The position numbers were made by a program, and so were the translations under genes. Below the pieces are notes generated by a model. The model searched no databases, had not been told where the DNA came from, and saw only the letters and a list, made by a program, of their open reading frames with translations. A DNA stretch of 64,000 nucleotides from Micromonospora trifolii (lineage in GTDB: Bacteria; Actinomycetota; Actinomycetes; Mycobacteriales; Micromonosporaceae), in the NCBI RefSeq assembly GCF_022229005.1, contig NZ_JAKKFD010000001.1, forward strand, positions 1 to 64,000, read 5' to 3'. The first letter of the stretch is position 1. Each line of letters starts with the position of its first letter. This document shows positions 1 through 8,156 of the stretch, piece by piece.

Positions 1-513
1 GCCCGTCACGAGGGGCCGGGCGGGACCTGGGGGCAGCAGCCTCGCGAGGGGGCGCGCCGTCACGAGGGGCCGGGCCGTCACGAGGAGCCGCGCCGTCACG
101 AGGAGCCGCGCCGTCACGAGGAGCCGCGCCGTCACGAGGAGCCGCGCCGTCACGAGGAGCCGCGCCGTCACGAGGAGCCGCGCCGTCACGAGGAGCCGCG
201 CCGTCACGAGGAGCCGCGCCGTCACGAGGAGCCGCGCCGTCACGAGGAGCCGCGCCGTCACGAGGACGCCGGCCGCTACGAGGAGCCGCCCCGTCACGAC
301 GGGGGCCGGCGGGCCGAGCCGGGAAGGCCGGCGCTGCCGGTCGGTGGTGTGCCGGTGCCGGACGAGTGGCGCCCACCGCGCCAACGCGGCCACCAGGCGG
401 AACCCGCGCCGGAACGGACCGGCCGGCGGCGGGTCGACGAGCGCTACGGCTACCCGCCCCAGGACGACGTACCGCGTGCCGGCGGCGCGCCGCCCGCCGA
501 CCGCTGGCGGTGA
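1..513 (+). CDS. C-terminal part of a repeat-tailed protein of unknown function (5' end outside window)
   Basis: Frame 1 is open from the first base to a TGA at 511-513, giving about 170 residues. I do not recognise the protein. The visible part is all low-complexity charged sequence: a six-residue RHEEPR unit is repeated through residues 20-103, followed by an Arg/Pro-rich tail ending in PPADRWR. No domain, membrane segment or catalytic motif is visible, so this is probably the disordered tail of a larger protein whose folded part lies upstream. It converges with the NuoD-like gene, with 18 bp between the two stops. The repeats support this frame: the 18-bp unit is a multiple of three and reads without stops through every copy. 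Function cannot be given. Confidence 0.6.
   Translation, partial: ARHEGPGGTWGQQPREGARRHEGPGRHEEPRRHEEPRRHEEPRRHEEPRRHEEPRRHEEPRRHEEPRRHEEPRRHEEPRRHEEPRRHEDAGRYEEPPRHDGGRRAEPGRPALPVGGVPVPDEWRPPRQRGHQAEPAPERTGRRRVDERYGYPPQDDVPRAGGAPPADRWR
58..309 (+). repeat. 18-bp tandem repeat array encoding RHEEPR units
   Basis: Fourteen consecutive 18-bp units run from 58 to 309. Ten of them (76-255) are identical (CGTCACGAGGAGCCGCGC, read as RHEEPR) and the outer units are degenerate (RHEGPG, RHEDAG, RYEEPP, RHDGGR). Identity at the DNA level, including third positions, points to recent expansion by slippage or unequal crossing-over rather than selection on protein alone. The unit length keeps the frame open. 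Confidence 0.95.
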
Positions 514-531
514 CCGGTCAGGCGACCCGCG

Positions 532-1719
532 TCACTTGTCGATGTCGCCGACCACGAAGAACATCGAGCCGAGGATCGCGATCAGATCCGGGACCAGGCA
601 GCCGGGGAGCAGGGTGGCCAACGCCTGCACGTTCGCGTACGAGGCGGTGCGCAGCTTCAACCGCCACGGCGTCTTCTCGCCTCGGGACACCAGGTAGTAG
701 CCGTTGATGCCGAGCGGGTTCTCCGTCCAGGCGTACGTGTGCCCCTCCGGCGCCTTGAGCACCTTCGGCAGCCGGGTGTTGATCGGGCCGGTCAGCCGGT
801 CCACCCGGTCGAGGCACTGCTCGGCGAGGTCCAGGGACGCGTACACCTGGTCGAGCAGCACCTCGAAACGGGCGTGGCAGTCCCCGGCGGTCTTGGTGAC
901 CACCGGCACGTCCAGCTCGTCGTAGGCCAGGTAGGGGTCGTCGCGGCGCAGGTCCAGGTCGAGCCCGGAGGCCCGGGCCACCGGCCCGGACGCGCCGAAC
1001 GCGGCGGCGTCCGCGGCGGACAGCACGCCCACGCCGACCGTGCGGGCCAGGAAGATGTCGTTACGCCGGATCAGGTGGTCCAGGTCGGGCAGGCGGCGGC
1101 GTACCTCGCCGATGGCAGCTCGGGCCCGTCCGGTCCACCCGTACGGCACCTCTTCCTTGAGGCCACCCACCCGGTTGAACATGTAGTGGATCCGGCCGCC
1201 GGAGACCTCCTCCATCACCGCCTGGATGGTCTCGCGTTCCCGGAAGGCGTAGAAGATCGGCGTGATCGCCCCGATCTCCAACGGGTACGACCCGAGGAAC
1301 ATCAGGTGGTTGAGCACCCGGTTCAGCTCCGCGAGGGCCATCCGCAGCCAGGTGGCCCGCTCCGGCACCTCCATGCCCATCAGGCGTTCCACGGCGAGCA
1401 CCACACCCAGCTCGTTGGAGAACGCCGAGAGCCAGTCGTGCCGGTTGGCCAGCACGATGATCTGCCGGTAGTCACGCACCTCGAAGAGCTTCTCCGCGCC
1501 CCGGTGCATGTAACCGACGATCGGTTCACAGGCGACCACGCGCTCGCCGTCGAGCACCAGCTTCAACCGCAGCACACCATGGGTGGAGGGGTGCTGCGGG
1601 CCGATGTTCAACACCATGTCGGTGCCGAGCTGCTGATCACCGGTGCCGGCGATCAGCCCGGCCCCGGTGCCGACGGTCAGTTCACGGAGGTCCCCGGCGT
1701 CGGTGGTCATGCCCGTCAT
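532..1719 (-). CDS. nuoD: Orphan NADH-quinone oxidoreductase subunit D (NuoD/49-kDa) paralog
   Basis: The 395-residue product belongs to the NuoD/49-kDa family, the quinone-site subunit of complex I. Visible marks are [14 protein letters not shown] near residue 38, HRGAEK at 72-77, the [14 protein letters not shown] segment and a family-type C-terminus ending GDIDK. It is shorter than the usual actinobacterial NuoD, which I recall as about 440 residues. No other nuo gene lies in the window. The ATG at 1719 overlaps the stop of the upstream methyltransferase gene (ATGA), which decides this start; a second ATG at 1710 is possible. Odd feature: the conserved quinone-contacting tyrosine (R-M/L-D-Y-L/V in canonical proteins) is Trp96 here (RHDWL). 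It is probably a second, partial complex I component; role uncertain. Confidence 0.85.
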   Translation of the reverse strand: MTGMTTDAGDLRELTVGTGAGLIAGTGDQQLGTDMVLNIGPQHPSTHGVLRLKLVLDGERVVACEPIVGYMHRGAEKLFEVRDYRQIIVLANRHDWLSAFSNELGVVLAVERLMGMEVPERATWLRMALAELNRVLNHLMFLGSYPLEIGAITPIFYAFRERETIQAVMEEVSGGRIHYMFNRVGGLKEEVPYGWTGRARAAIGEVRRRLPDLDHLIRRNDIFLARTVGVGVLSAADAAAFGASGPVARASGLDLDLRRDDPYLAYDELDVPVVTKTAGDCHARFEVLLDQVYASLDLAEQCLDRVDRLTGPINTRLPKVLKAPEGHTYAWTENPLGINGYYLVSRGEKTPWRLKLRTASYANVQALATLLPGCLVPDLIAILGSMFFVVGDIDK

Positions 1720-2930
1720 CGTGCCACGGCCGGCCCGAGCGGGATGCCGACCGGCTGGCGCAACCACCAGTGCCCGCCGAGCCCGGCCGGGTCGGTCAGC
1801 TCGGCCACCGCCGACGCGGCGGCCAGCGCCCGCACGTAGCCGACCGGGTCGGTGCCGGCCAGGCTGAGCGGCGGTCGCCCGCCGTCGGCCCCGAGCGCCC
1901 GCAGCGCCTCCCGCTGCAAGACCAGGGAGTACGCGCACCGGGCGACCGCCGCACCAGCGGAGGCGACCGAGTCCATGGCCACGTGCGCTGTGACGTCACT
2001 CGACCCGTCGGGCACCGGAGGCACCTGCCGCCCACCCCGGTACCCGGTCAACGTCCCGTCGATTGGCCTGCTCTCCCGCAGGTGCCCGTAGTCGACCGCC
2101 AGCGCCAGGCCCTGCTCGATCTTCTGCACCGCCTCGGCCCAGGCTTCGTCCCTGGTCCGGCCGATCTCGGCTCGGTGGTCGCTGTGGGGGGTTTCCGGGC
2201 AGCCCGGCCGGCTCCGGGCGGTCAGGCTTGATCCCTGCGCCGGCCGGGCTGCCCGGAAACCCGACTCGCTTCCGCTTGTCGCGTCGGACCAGGTAGCTCC
2301 CGGGCTCGGGGCACCGTCCGCACCGGGCGAGGCTTCGGGGCTGGGCCACCACTTGGTCAGCCAATCATGATCAGCAGAGCTGACCGGATCACCGAGGGTT
2401 TCGGCACCGGTTTCGGGGTCGACTAAGAGGTATCGCCAGCCGTCCTCGGTGTGTACCGCGACGTCCAGCGGGACGTTGTCCAGCCACTCGGTGGCCAGCA
2501 GCACTCCCGTGATCCTGGTGGGGATCTCGGCTGTCCAGTTGATCTCTTCGGGCAGGTTCTCGGGGCGGTCCGCGTACTCCACGGCTGTGAAGCGCACGCG
2601 GTCGGCGAGTGGCGGACGGGCGGCGACCAACGACGGCTCATCCCGCAAGGAGCGGGCGGGCTCGCCGGAAACCCCCACCGCAACCCCGGCGGACACCAGC
2701 AGGGTTTGCAGGAGTTCCCCACGCCCAGCCCCGACGTCGACCACGTCGAGCCGGTCAGGGTGGCCGAGGGCGGCGTCCACCTCTGTGATCAGGCGCAGCA
2801 GGGCGGTGGCGAAGGCCGGGGAGGCGTGCACGCTGGTGCGGAAGTGGTCGGCCGGCCCGGCGCCGGCGACGAAGAAGCCGCCCGGCCCGTAGAGGGCGCT
2901 GGCCATCGCGTCCCGCCACAGGATCGGCAT
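1716..2930 (-). CDS. MidA/NDUFAF7-type SAM-dependent methyltransferase (DUF185)
   Basis: The 404-residue protein starts with the ALYGPGGFF segment typical of DUF185/MidA proteins and has a SAM-binding loop [11 protein letters not shown] near residue 62. Further family segments are [13 protein letters not shown] and LAVDYGH. In mitochondria the homologue NDUFAF7 dimethylates an arginine of NDUFS2, the NuoD counterpart; here the gene is directly upstream of a nuoD paralog and overlaps it by 4 bp, so NuoD is the likely substrate (inference). Residues about 205-265 are a low-complexity insertion not expected in the family, and part of it is encoded by a perfect 23-bp inverted repeat at 2189-2262. 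Start at 2930; an ATG eight codons further in is an alternative. Confidence 0.8.
   Translation of the reverse strand: MPILWRDAMASALYGPGGFFVAGAGPADHFRTSVHASPAFATALLRLITEVDAALGHPDRLDVVDVGAGRGELLQTLLVSAGVAVGVSGEPARSLRDEPSLVAARPPLADRVRFTAVEYADRPENLPEEINWTAEIPTRITGVLLATEWLDNVPLDVAVHTEDGWRYLLVDPETGAETLGDPVSSADHDWLTKWWPSPEASPGADGAPSPGATWSDATSGSESGFRAARPAQGSSLTARSRPGCPETPHSDHRAEIGRTRDEAWAEAVQKIEQGLALAVDYGHLRESRPIDGTLTGYRGGRQVPPVPDGSSDVTAHVAMDSVASAGAAVARCAYSLVLQREALRALGADGGRPPLSLAGTDPVGYVRALAAASAVAELTDPAGLGGHWWLRQPVGIPLGPAVAR
2189..2262. repeat. 23-bp perfect inverted repeat inside the MidA-like gene
   Basis: Bases 2189-2211 and 2240-2262 are exact reverse complements separated by 28 bp. The 74-bp element falls in frame inside the coding sequence (about residues 223-247) in a low-complexity insertion. 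Its size matches the intergenic hairpins of 75-78 bp elsewhere in the window, although the sequence differs. Confidence 0.9.
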
Positions 2931-2995
2931 CAGTGCATTCCGCGTTGAGCGTGGGTCACCGTGCCGACCCTACGGTCAGGGCCGCCGTTCCCGGT

Positions 2996-3904
2996 TCAGG
3001 CCCTGAAGTAGTGCCCCTCGTCCAGGTCGGCGATCAGGCCGGGGTGGGCAGGAGCCCAGCCCAGGAGTTCGCGCGTCAGCGCGGATGACGTCGGGTTGTC
3101 CATCTGCGCGAACGACCCGAGGAAGCCGAAGAAGTTGTCTGCCTCGTCGGGGCCGATGCTTCGGACCGGGATGTCCAGGTTGCGGCCGATGGCGGTGGCG
3201 ATCTGACGGAAGGAGACTCCTTCGTCGGCGGCTGCATGCAGGCGTGCACCGGCCGGGGCCTTTTCCAGGGCGAGCCGGTAGAGCTCGGCCGCGTCGAGCG
3301 TGTGCACGGCCGGCCACCGGTTGGTGCCCTCGCCGACGTATGCGGCGTACCCGTTCTGCCGGGCGGCAGCGATGATGGCGGTGATGAAGCCGTAGTGGTC
3401 GAGCGAGCTGTGCACTGTGGGCGCGAGTCGGACGATGGAGGAGCGCACACCGCGAGAGGCAAGGCCGGCCACGAGGTTTTCGGCGTCGATCCGGTAGCCG
3501 CTCGGGAAGGTGTCGCTCTCGGCGCCGGGGCGACCGACGATGCCGCCCAGCGCGAGCATGGCTGTTCCGCTGGTGCCGACCAGGGGCTTGCCGGAGCCGT
3601 CCAGGCCGTCGGCGAGTGCCCCGAGGGCGGCCAGGTCGGTTTCGGCTGCGCCGGCCATGTCGCCGTTGATCATGAGGTCGTGGCGGAACGCCAGGTGGAT
3701 GACTCCCTCGGAGGCGGCCGCCTCGTTACGGAGCACGTCGAGGTCGGACAGATCGCCGCGGCGGGCCTCAGCGCCGAGCTTCTCGATCGCGGCGGCGGAT
3801 GTTTCGGAGCGGGCCAGGCCGACGACGTCATGTCCAGCGGCGAGCAGTGCCGGCACGACTGCGGAGCCGAGGTGGCCGGAGGCGCCTGTGACGAATACGC
3901 GCAT
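2996..3904 (-). CDS. Extended short-chain dehydrogenase/NAD(P)-dependent epimerase-like oxidoreductase
   Basis: The 302-residue Rossmann protein begins MRVFVTGASGHLGSAVV, the glycine-rich NAD(P)-binding motif of extended or atypical SDRs (NAD-dependent epimerase/dehydratase family). A YRIDAEN segment near residue 141 occupies the position of the catalytic Y-x3-K but lacks the lysine, so the enzyme is atypical; the substrate cannot be told. A ribosome binding site (GAAGGA) sits 7 bp before the ATG at 3904. It is divergent from a TetR regulator, and the gap between them carries three copies of one operator, so this gene is very likely repressed by that TetR protein and induced by a small ligand, perhaps the enzyme's own substrate. 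Confidence 0.82.
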   Translation of the reverse strand: MRVFVTGASGHLGSAVVPALLAAGHDVVGLARSETSAAAIEKLGAEARRGDLSDLDVLRNEAAASEGVIHLAFRHDLMINGDMAGAAETDLAALGALADGLDGSGKPLVGTSGTAMLALGGIVGRPGAESDTFPSGYRIDAENLVAGLASRGVRSSIVRLAPTVHSSLDHYGFITAIIAAARQNGYAAYVGEGTNRWPAVHTLDAAELYRLALEKAPAGARLHAAADEGVSFRQIATAIGRNLDIPVRSIGPDEADNFFGFLGSFAQMDNPTSSALTRELLGWAPAHPGLIADLDEGHYFRA

Positions 3905-3928
3905 GATAATTCCTTCGCGGGTAGGGGC

Positions 3929-4009
3929 ATGTCACCTTGCGACATGACCGTACCTCGCGATGTCGCCATGTGACATGGCTCAGGTGACAATAATGTCGCA
4001 GCGTGACAT
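3929..4009. promoter_or_regulatory. Three copies of a 17-bp TetR-type operator
   Basis: The near-palindrome ATGTCRC-N3-GYGACAT occurs at 3929-3945, 3960-3976 and 3993-4009, with start-to-start spacings of 31 and 33 bp, close to three helical turns. All copies lie between the divergent SDR and TetR genes. The third lies just upstream of the TetR -10 hexamer (4014-4019) and the first lies 25 bp from the SDR start, so binding should repress both genes. Confidence 0.85.
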
Positions 4010-4013
4010 CGGA

Positions 4014-4019
4014 TACCAT
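4014..4019 (+). promoter_or_regulatory. -10 hexamer TACCAT, leaderless TetR promoter
   Basis: TACCAT is followed by exactly 6 bp and then the ATG at 4026, the arrangement expected when transcription starts at the start codon. It supports 4026 over upstream starts, which would place the operators inside coding sequence. Confidence 0.6.
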
Positions 4020-4025
4020 CGCCGG

Positions 4026-4601
4026 ATGGCTCGCTGGCGACCAGACGCGCGCGGCCGCCTGGAGGCGGCTGCTTTCGAGTTGTTCCGCGAGCGCGGCTTC
4101 GAGCAGACCACTGTCGCCGACATAGCCGCCCGTGCCGGCCTCGACAAACGCACCTTCTACCGGCTCTTCGGCGACAAGCGCGAGGCTCTCTTCAGCGGCA
4201 GTGAGCGCGTGGAGGAGGCCCTGGTCAAGGTGGTGGCCGAGACGAACGCCGCCCCGTTCGAGGTGGTCATCGCCGCCTTTCGTCAGATGGCGGTGGATAT
4301 CTTCGCCGACCGCCGCGAGCTGGTCCGGATGCGCCAGTCGATCATTGAGAGCAGTCCGGAGCTACAGGAGCGTGAGCTACGCAAGACGGGCGCACTGCTG
4401 GCCGCCGTCAGCGCCGCCCTGCGTGCCAAGGGCCTCGACGAGACCACGGCCACGCTGGCCACCGAGTCGGGTGGCACGGTCTTCCGCGTGGCGTACGCCC
4501 GCTGGGTCGCGCCCGACGGCGATTCCTCGCTCGCCGACCTGATCGTCCAGGTGGCCACCGAGCTGAGCGCCATCACGTCGTCGTCCCCAGGGAGGCGTTG
4601 A
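4026..4601 (+). CDS. TetR-family transcriptional regulator
   Basis: The 191-residue protein has an N-terminal TetR helix-turn-helix: AAFELFRERGFEQTTVADIAARAGLDKRTFYRLFGDKREAL, residues about 13-53 (quoted in short pieces of that order). The remaining helices form a divergent ligand-binding domain that gives no hint of the inducer. I chose the ATG at 4026 because a leaderless -10 box lies 6 bp upstream and because the longer reading from 3960 would run through two operator copies. It is divergent from the SDR gene and probably controls both that gene and itself. Convergence with other genes is absent; the DUF2520 gene follows 113 bp downstream on the same strand. Confidence 0.9.
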   Translation: MARWRPDARGRLEAAAFELFRERGFEQTTVADIAARAGLDKRTFYRLFGDKREALFSGSERVEEALVKVVAETNAAPFEVVIAAFRQMAVDIFADRRELVRMRQSIIESSPELQERELRKTGALLAAVSAALRAKGLDETTATLATESGGTVFRVAYARWVAPDGDSSLADLIVQVATELSAITSSSPGRR

Positions 4602-4714
4602 CAGGGGCCTCCCCTTCGGTGGTGAAGGTTTTCACAGATGCTTGTCCGGGTTCCGTAGGCCGGGCGCATACTTGCGATCGACCGGTACCCCTTCTCGAGG
4701 ACTGGATCGTCGTC

Positions 4715-5689
4715 ATGAGCGCACCGTTGCGCCCGCGTCCGGCCGGCCCATCCGGGCCCGCCGCCTCGTGGGATAGCGCCGTTCCCGGCGCCCGCGCCAC
4801 CTCCCGTCTGCTCACCGTCGGTGTCGTTGGCGCCGGTCGGGTCGGCGCCGTGCTGGGCGCCGCGCTCGCCGCCGCCGGGCACCCTGTGGTTGCCGTCTCC
4901 GGCAGCTCCGGAGCCAGCCGCGCCCGCCTCGCCCTGCTCTTGCCCGAGGTGCCCCGCCGCCCGGTCGCCGCCGTGGCCCACGCCGCCGCCGACCTGCTGC
5001 TGATCGCGGTACCGGACGACAGGCTGGCCGGTGTGGTGGCCGACCTCGCCCAGCGGGGCGCGCTGCGCCCGGGTCAGATCGTCGCGCACACCTCGGGAGC
5101 GCACGGCCTGGCCGTGCTGGGGCCAGCCGTCGCGGCCGGTGCCCGGCCGCTCGCCCTGCACCCCGCGATGACCTTCACCGGCACGCCGGACGACCTGGCC
5201 CGGCTGGACGGCATCTCGTACGGGGTGACCGCCCCGGCGGAGCTGCGCCCGCTGGCTGCCCGGCTGGTGGCCGACCTCGGTGGCGTGCCCGAGTGGGTGG
5301 CCGAGTCGGACCGCCCGCTCTACCACGCCGCGCTGGCCCACGGCGCGAACCACCTGGTGACCCTGGTCAACGAGGCGACCGACAGGTTGCGGGACGCCGG
5401 GGTGTCCCGACCGGAGAAGGTGCTCGCCCCGCTGCTGCGGGCCGCTCTGGAGAACGCGTTGCGGCTCGGCGACGACGCGTTGACCGGCCCGGTCTCCCGT
5501 GGCGACGCGGGCACAGTGCGGCGGCACCTGGCCCGGTTGGCGGCCACCGCGCCGGAGTCCGTCCCCGCGTACCTGGCGCTGGCCCGTCGTACCGCCGACC
5601 GGGCGATCGCCGCCGGCCGGCTACGGCCGGTGGACGCACAGTCACTGCTCGGCGTGCTGGCCGACAGCGGTCGGGAGGTGGCCGCGTGA
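4715..5689 (+). CDS. Rossmann-like/DUF2520 protein, candidate ketopantoate reductase
   Basis: The 324-residue protein has an N-terminal NAD(P)-binding fold (LTVGVVGAGRVGAVLGAAL near residue 34) and a helical DUF2520 C-terminal domain, the architecture seen in 6-phosphogluconate-dehydrogenase-like reductases. It lies directly upstream of panC and panD, the order known from M. tuberculosis (Rv3603c-panC-panD). No panE is visible in the window, so a role as ketopantoate reductase in pantothenate synthesis is plausible, but this is inferred from context and fold only. The ATG at 4715 was chosen; upstream sequence in the same frame lacks family-like residues. Its stop codon coincides with the start of a 42-bp dispersed repeat. 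Confidence 0.75.
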   Translation: MSAPLRPRPAGPSGPAASWDSAVPGARATSRLLTVGVVGAGRVGAVLGAALAAAGHPVVAVSGSSGASRARLALLLPEVPRRPVAAVAHAAADLLLIAVPDDRLAGVVADLAQRGALRPGQIVAHTSGAHGLAVLGPAVAAGARPLALHPAMTFTGTPDDLARLDGISYGVTAPAELRPLAARLVADLGGVPEWVAESDRPLYHAALAHGANHLVTLVNEATDRLRDAGVSRPEKVLAPLLRAALENALRLGDDALTGPVSRGDAGTVRRHLARLAATAPESVPAYLALARRTADRAIAAGRLRPVDAQSLLGVLADSGREVAA

Positions 5690-5727
5690 GCGTGAGGAGT
5701 GAGCCGATCTTGCGAGCCCCGCAGTCG
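5686..5727 (+). repeat. Dispersed 42-bp repeat, copy 1, starting at a stop codon
   Basis: The 42 bp at 5686-5727 match 9848-9889 at 41 positions. Both copies begin with GTGAGCG, whose TGA is the stop of the upstream gene (DUF2520 here, nadB there), and both end shortly before the next gene. If translated from GTG the copies would read [10 protein letters not shown], a string I recall from many Micromonospora annotations. Confidence 0.9.
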
Positions 5728-5744
5728 CGAACCGAGGTGCCGCT

Positions 5745-6593
5745 GTGACCCAGGTGGTGCACACGCGGGCCGAGTTGGCCGAGGCCAGGGCCGGGCTGAA
5801 GGGCACGGTCGGGGTGGTGATGACAATGGGAGCGCTGCACTCCGGGCACGAGACGTTGCTGCGCGCGGCCCGGGAACAGGCCGACCACGTGCTGGTCACG
5901 GTCTTCGTGAACCCGTTGCAGTTCGGGCCGAACGAGGACTTCGACCGCTACCCGCGCACCCTCGACGCCGACCTGGAGGTGTGCCGGCGGGCGGGCGCCG
6001 ACCTGGTCTTCGTCCCGTCGGTGGCGGACATGTACCCGGACGGGCAGCCCCGCGTACGCCTCGATCCGGGCCCGCTCGGCGCCGAGTTGGAGGGGGCGAG
6101 TCGTCCCGGCTTCTTCCACGGCGTGCTCACGGTGGTGCTGAAGCTGCTCCAGCTCACCCGACCGGACCTGGCGTTCTTCGGCGAGAAGGACTATCAGCAG
6201 CTCACCCTGGTCCGGCGGATGGCCCGCGACCTGGACGTGCCGGTCGAGGTGGTCGGCGTGCCGACCGTCCGGGAGCCGGACGGGCTGGCGCTCTCCAGCC
6301 GCAACCGTTACCTGAGCGAGCCGGAGCGGGCCGCCGCGCTGAGTCTGTCCGCGGCGCTGCGGGCCGGCGCACGGGCCGCCGACGACGGCCTGGACGCGGG
6401 GGCGGTGCTGACCGCCGCGCACGCCGCGTTCGGTGCCGGTACGCCCGGTGCCCGCCTCGACTACCTGGTGCTCACCGATCCCGAGCTGGAACCGGGGCCG
6501 GTGGCCGGGCCGGCCCGGCTGGTGATCGCCGCCTGGGTGGGCGCCACCCGGTTGATCGACAACGCGGCGATCCACCTCGCTCCGCGCCCCTGA
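5745..6593 (+). CDS. panC: Pantothenate synthetase
   Basis: The 282-residue cytoplasmic enzyme condenses pantoate with beta-alanine using ATP to give pantothenate. Diagnostic motifs are [10 protein letters not shown] (nucleotide-binding HxGH type) near residue 26, [22 protein letters not shown] and the KMSKS-like region LSSRNRYLS. Length is normal for the family. The GTG at 5745 is preceded by a GAGG ribosome binding site 8 bp upstream. It is separated from the DUF2520 gene only by the 42-bp repeat and is followed by panD after 43 bp, so the three are probably one transcript. Confidence 0.97.
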   Translation: MTQVVHTRAELAEARAGLKGTVGVVMTMGALHSGHETLLRAAREQADHVLVTVFVNPLQFGPNEDFDRYPRTLDADLEVCRRAGADLVFVPSVADMYPDGQPRVRLDPGPLGAELEGASRPGFFHGVLTVVLKLLQLTRPDLAFFGEKDYQQLTLVRRMARDLDVPVEVVGVPTVREPDGLALSSRNRYLSEPERAAALSLSAALRAGARAADDGLDAGAVLTAAHAAFGAGTPGARLDYLVLTDPELEPGPVAGPARLVIAAWVGATRLIDNAAIHLAPRP

Positions 6594-6636
6594 CCCGGTC
6601 GCACCACCCCCACCGATACCGCGAAAGGCCACTCCG

Positions 6637-7065
6637 ATGTTCCGGACCATGCTCAAGTCGAAGATCCACCGAGCCACTGTGACCCAGGCCGACCTGCACT
6701 ACGTCGGTTCGGTGACTGTGGACGAGGATCTGCTCGACGCCGCCGACCTGCTCCCCGGCGAGCAGGTGGCGATCGTGGACATCACCAATGGCGCCCGGCT
6801 GGAGACGTACGTGATTCCCGGCGAGCGGGGCAGCGGCGTGATCGGCATCAACGGCGCCGCCGCGCACCTGGTGCACCCCGGTGACCTGGTCATCCTGATC
6901 TCGTACGGGCAGATGGACGACGCCGAGGCCCGGACCTACCGGCCACGGGTCGTGCACGTCGACGCCGACAACCGGGTGATCGAGTTGGGTGCCGACCCGG
7001 CTGCGGCGGCGCCTGGCACGGCCGGTAGCCCGGTGCCCAGTCCGTTGGCAGTGTCCGGAGTCTGA
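6637..7065 (+). CDS. panD: Aspartate 1-decarboxylase precursor
   Basis: PanD makes beta-alanine from aspartate for pantothenate synthesis. The 142-residue precursor begins [19 protein letters not shown] and carries the self-processing site at Gly24-Ser25 (HYVGSVTV), where cleavage creates the pyruvoyl cofactor. Other family segments are [10 protein letters not shown] and INGAAAHLV. The C-terminus has an Ala/Pro-rich extension of about 20 residues beyond the conserved core, as in other actinobacteria. It lies 43 bp after panC and supplies PanC's second substrate. A perfect TTCCGGT-N5-ACCGGAA palindrome lies just downstream. Confidence 0.97.
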   Translation: MFRTMLKSKIHRATVTQADLHYVGSVTVDEDLLDAADLLPGEQVAIVDITNGARLETYVIPGERGSGVIGINGAAAHLVHPGDLVILISYGQMDDAEARTYRPRVVHVDADNRVIELGADPAAAAPGTAGSPVPSPLAVSGV

Positions 7066-7080
7066 TCCCGCGTACCGTGA

Positions 7081-7118
7081 TTCCGGTCTGTTACCGGAAG
7101 GTCATTTCCGGTTACCCT
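7081..7118 (+). promoter_or_regulatory. Palindrome plus half-site and -10 candidate before the lipoprotein gene
   Basis: TTCCGGT-CTGTT-ACCGGAA at 7081-7099 is a perfect 7-bp inverted repeat. A further half-site TTCCGGTTACC lies at 7106-7116 and overlaps a -10-like TACCCT (7113-7118). This could be an operator controlling the downstream lipoprotein or a weak terminator after panD; there is no T-run. Confidence 0.4.
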
Positions 7119-7161
7119 GAGCGCGCTGGCGGAAGCCGGTCGGTGGCTGGGGGAGGCCGCG

Positions 7162-8058
7162 ATGAGCCGTGCCATGACGACGGTGTTCGCCGCTGCCGTG
7201 TCGGCAGTGCTGCTGGTGGGCTGTGCCGGGTCCGGCGGCCTGGACGGTGATCTGACCGACGACTGGGCGGCGTTGCCGGCACCGTCGGCGTTCACCCCGG
7301 CCGCCGGTGTGTGTCATGCCGCCGACTTCACCGACCTGGTCAGCCTGGCCAGCTACGAGCCGGTGGACTGCGCCGGGCCGCACCGCCTGGAGACAGTGCA
7401 CGTCGGGGCGTTCCCGGCCGGGCGGACGACAGCTCCGGCGGGTGGTTCCGGCGAGCTGCGGGGCGCGTTCGCCGAGTGCGACACCCGGGCGACCGGCTAT
7501 GTGGGTGACGACTGGCGGTCCGGCCGACTGCGGCTGTCAGTGGCGCTGCCCAACGGGCCGGGCTGGGCGGCGGGTTCCCGGTGGTTCCGCTGCGACCTCA
7601 CCGAGCTGACCACTGTCGAGGCGGCGGCCACAGTTGTGGTCCGGTCGGGCAGCCTGCGGGACGCGTTGAAGGGCACCACCGCGCTGCGCCTCGGTTGCCA
7701 GCAGACCCGCGGTGGCGCCGGCCGGGGTGTGCAGACGCTGACTCCGGTGGAGTGCGGCAGACAGCACGACGCCGAGTTCGTCGGGGTGTGGCGCGCACCG
7801 GACGTGGCGTACCCGACCCGGGACGCCGACTGGTTGCCGCTCTACACGGGTTGTCGCAGCGTCCTGGCCCGGTACTCGGGCGTGCCGGACGACGCCAAGC
7901 TGCGTTTCCGCAGCGGTGTGGTGGTCCGTCCGCCGGGGGCTGGGCGCTGGAAGGTCGGTGATCGGGGCGTCCGCTGCTATCTGTGGCTGAGTGACCGCAC
8001 GGTGACCGCCTCGCTGAAGGGCGCGGGCCCGGCCGGTCTGCCGGTCCGGACGAAGTGA
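7162..8058 (+). CDS. Secreted lipoprotein with two septum-formation-like domains
   Basis: The 298-residue protein has a lipoprotein signal peptide with lipobox LLVGC (Cys21), so it should be anchored outside the membrane. Two related halves follow, each with paired cysteines: VCHAADF...PVDCAGPHRLETVHVG (about residues 50-79) and LGCQQTR...PVECGRQHDAEFVGVW (about 176-208). This pattern matches the actinobacterial septum-formation family (PF13845-like), whose biochemical role is unknown. A strong ribosome binding site (GGGAGG) precedes the ATG at 7162. It stands alone between panD and nadB. Assignment to the family is from pattern recognition. Confidence 0.7.
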   Translation: MSRAMTTVFAAAVSAVLLVGCAGSGGLDGDLTDDWAALPAPSAFTPAAGVCHAADFTDLVSLASYEPVDCAGPHRLETVHVGAFPAGRTTAPAGGSGELRGAFAECDTRATGYVGDDWRSGRLRLSVALPNGPGWAAGSRWFRCDLTELTTVEAAATVVVRSGSLRDALKGTTALRLGCQQTRGGAGRGVQTLTPVECGRQHDAEFVGVWRAPDVAYPTRDADWLPLYTGCRSVLARYSGVPDDAKLRFRSGVVVRPPGAGRWKVGDRGVRCYLWLSDRTVTASLKGAGPAGLPVRTK

Positions 8059-8156
8059 CCACGGCCTGACTGTCGGCGCGCGCCGGACGGGGTCGCCCAA
8101 AACACTCGTCCCGCCCCCGCCGCCCCGGGCGAGGATGGTTCGGGTTGACTGGGGGG

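Noticed and set aside
58..309. Possible CRISPR array (regular 18-bp periodicity)
   Set aside because: There are no spacers: units are contiguous, and they encode a continuous peptide repeat in a long open frame.
3960..4025. Longer TetR reading from 3960
   Set aside because: It would run through two operator copies and lacks a TetR-like N-terminus; a leaderless -10 box supports 4026.
8145..8147. TTG start for nadB
   Set aside because: Possible, but family alignment from memory favours the ATG at 8157; kept only as an alternative.
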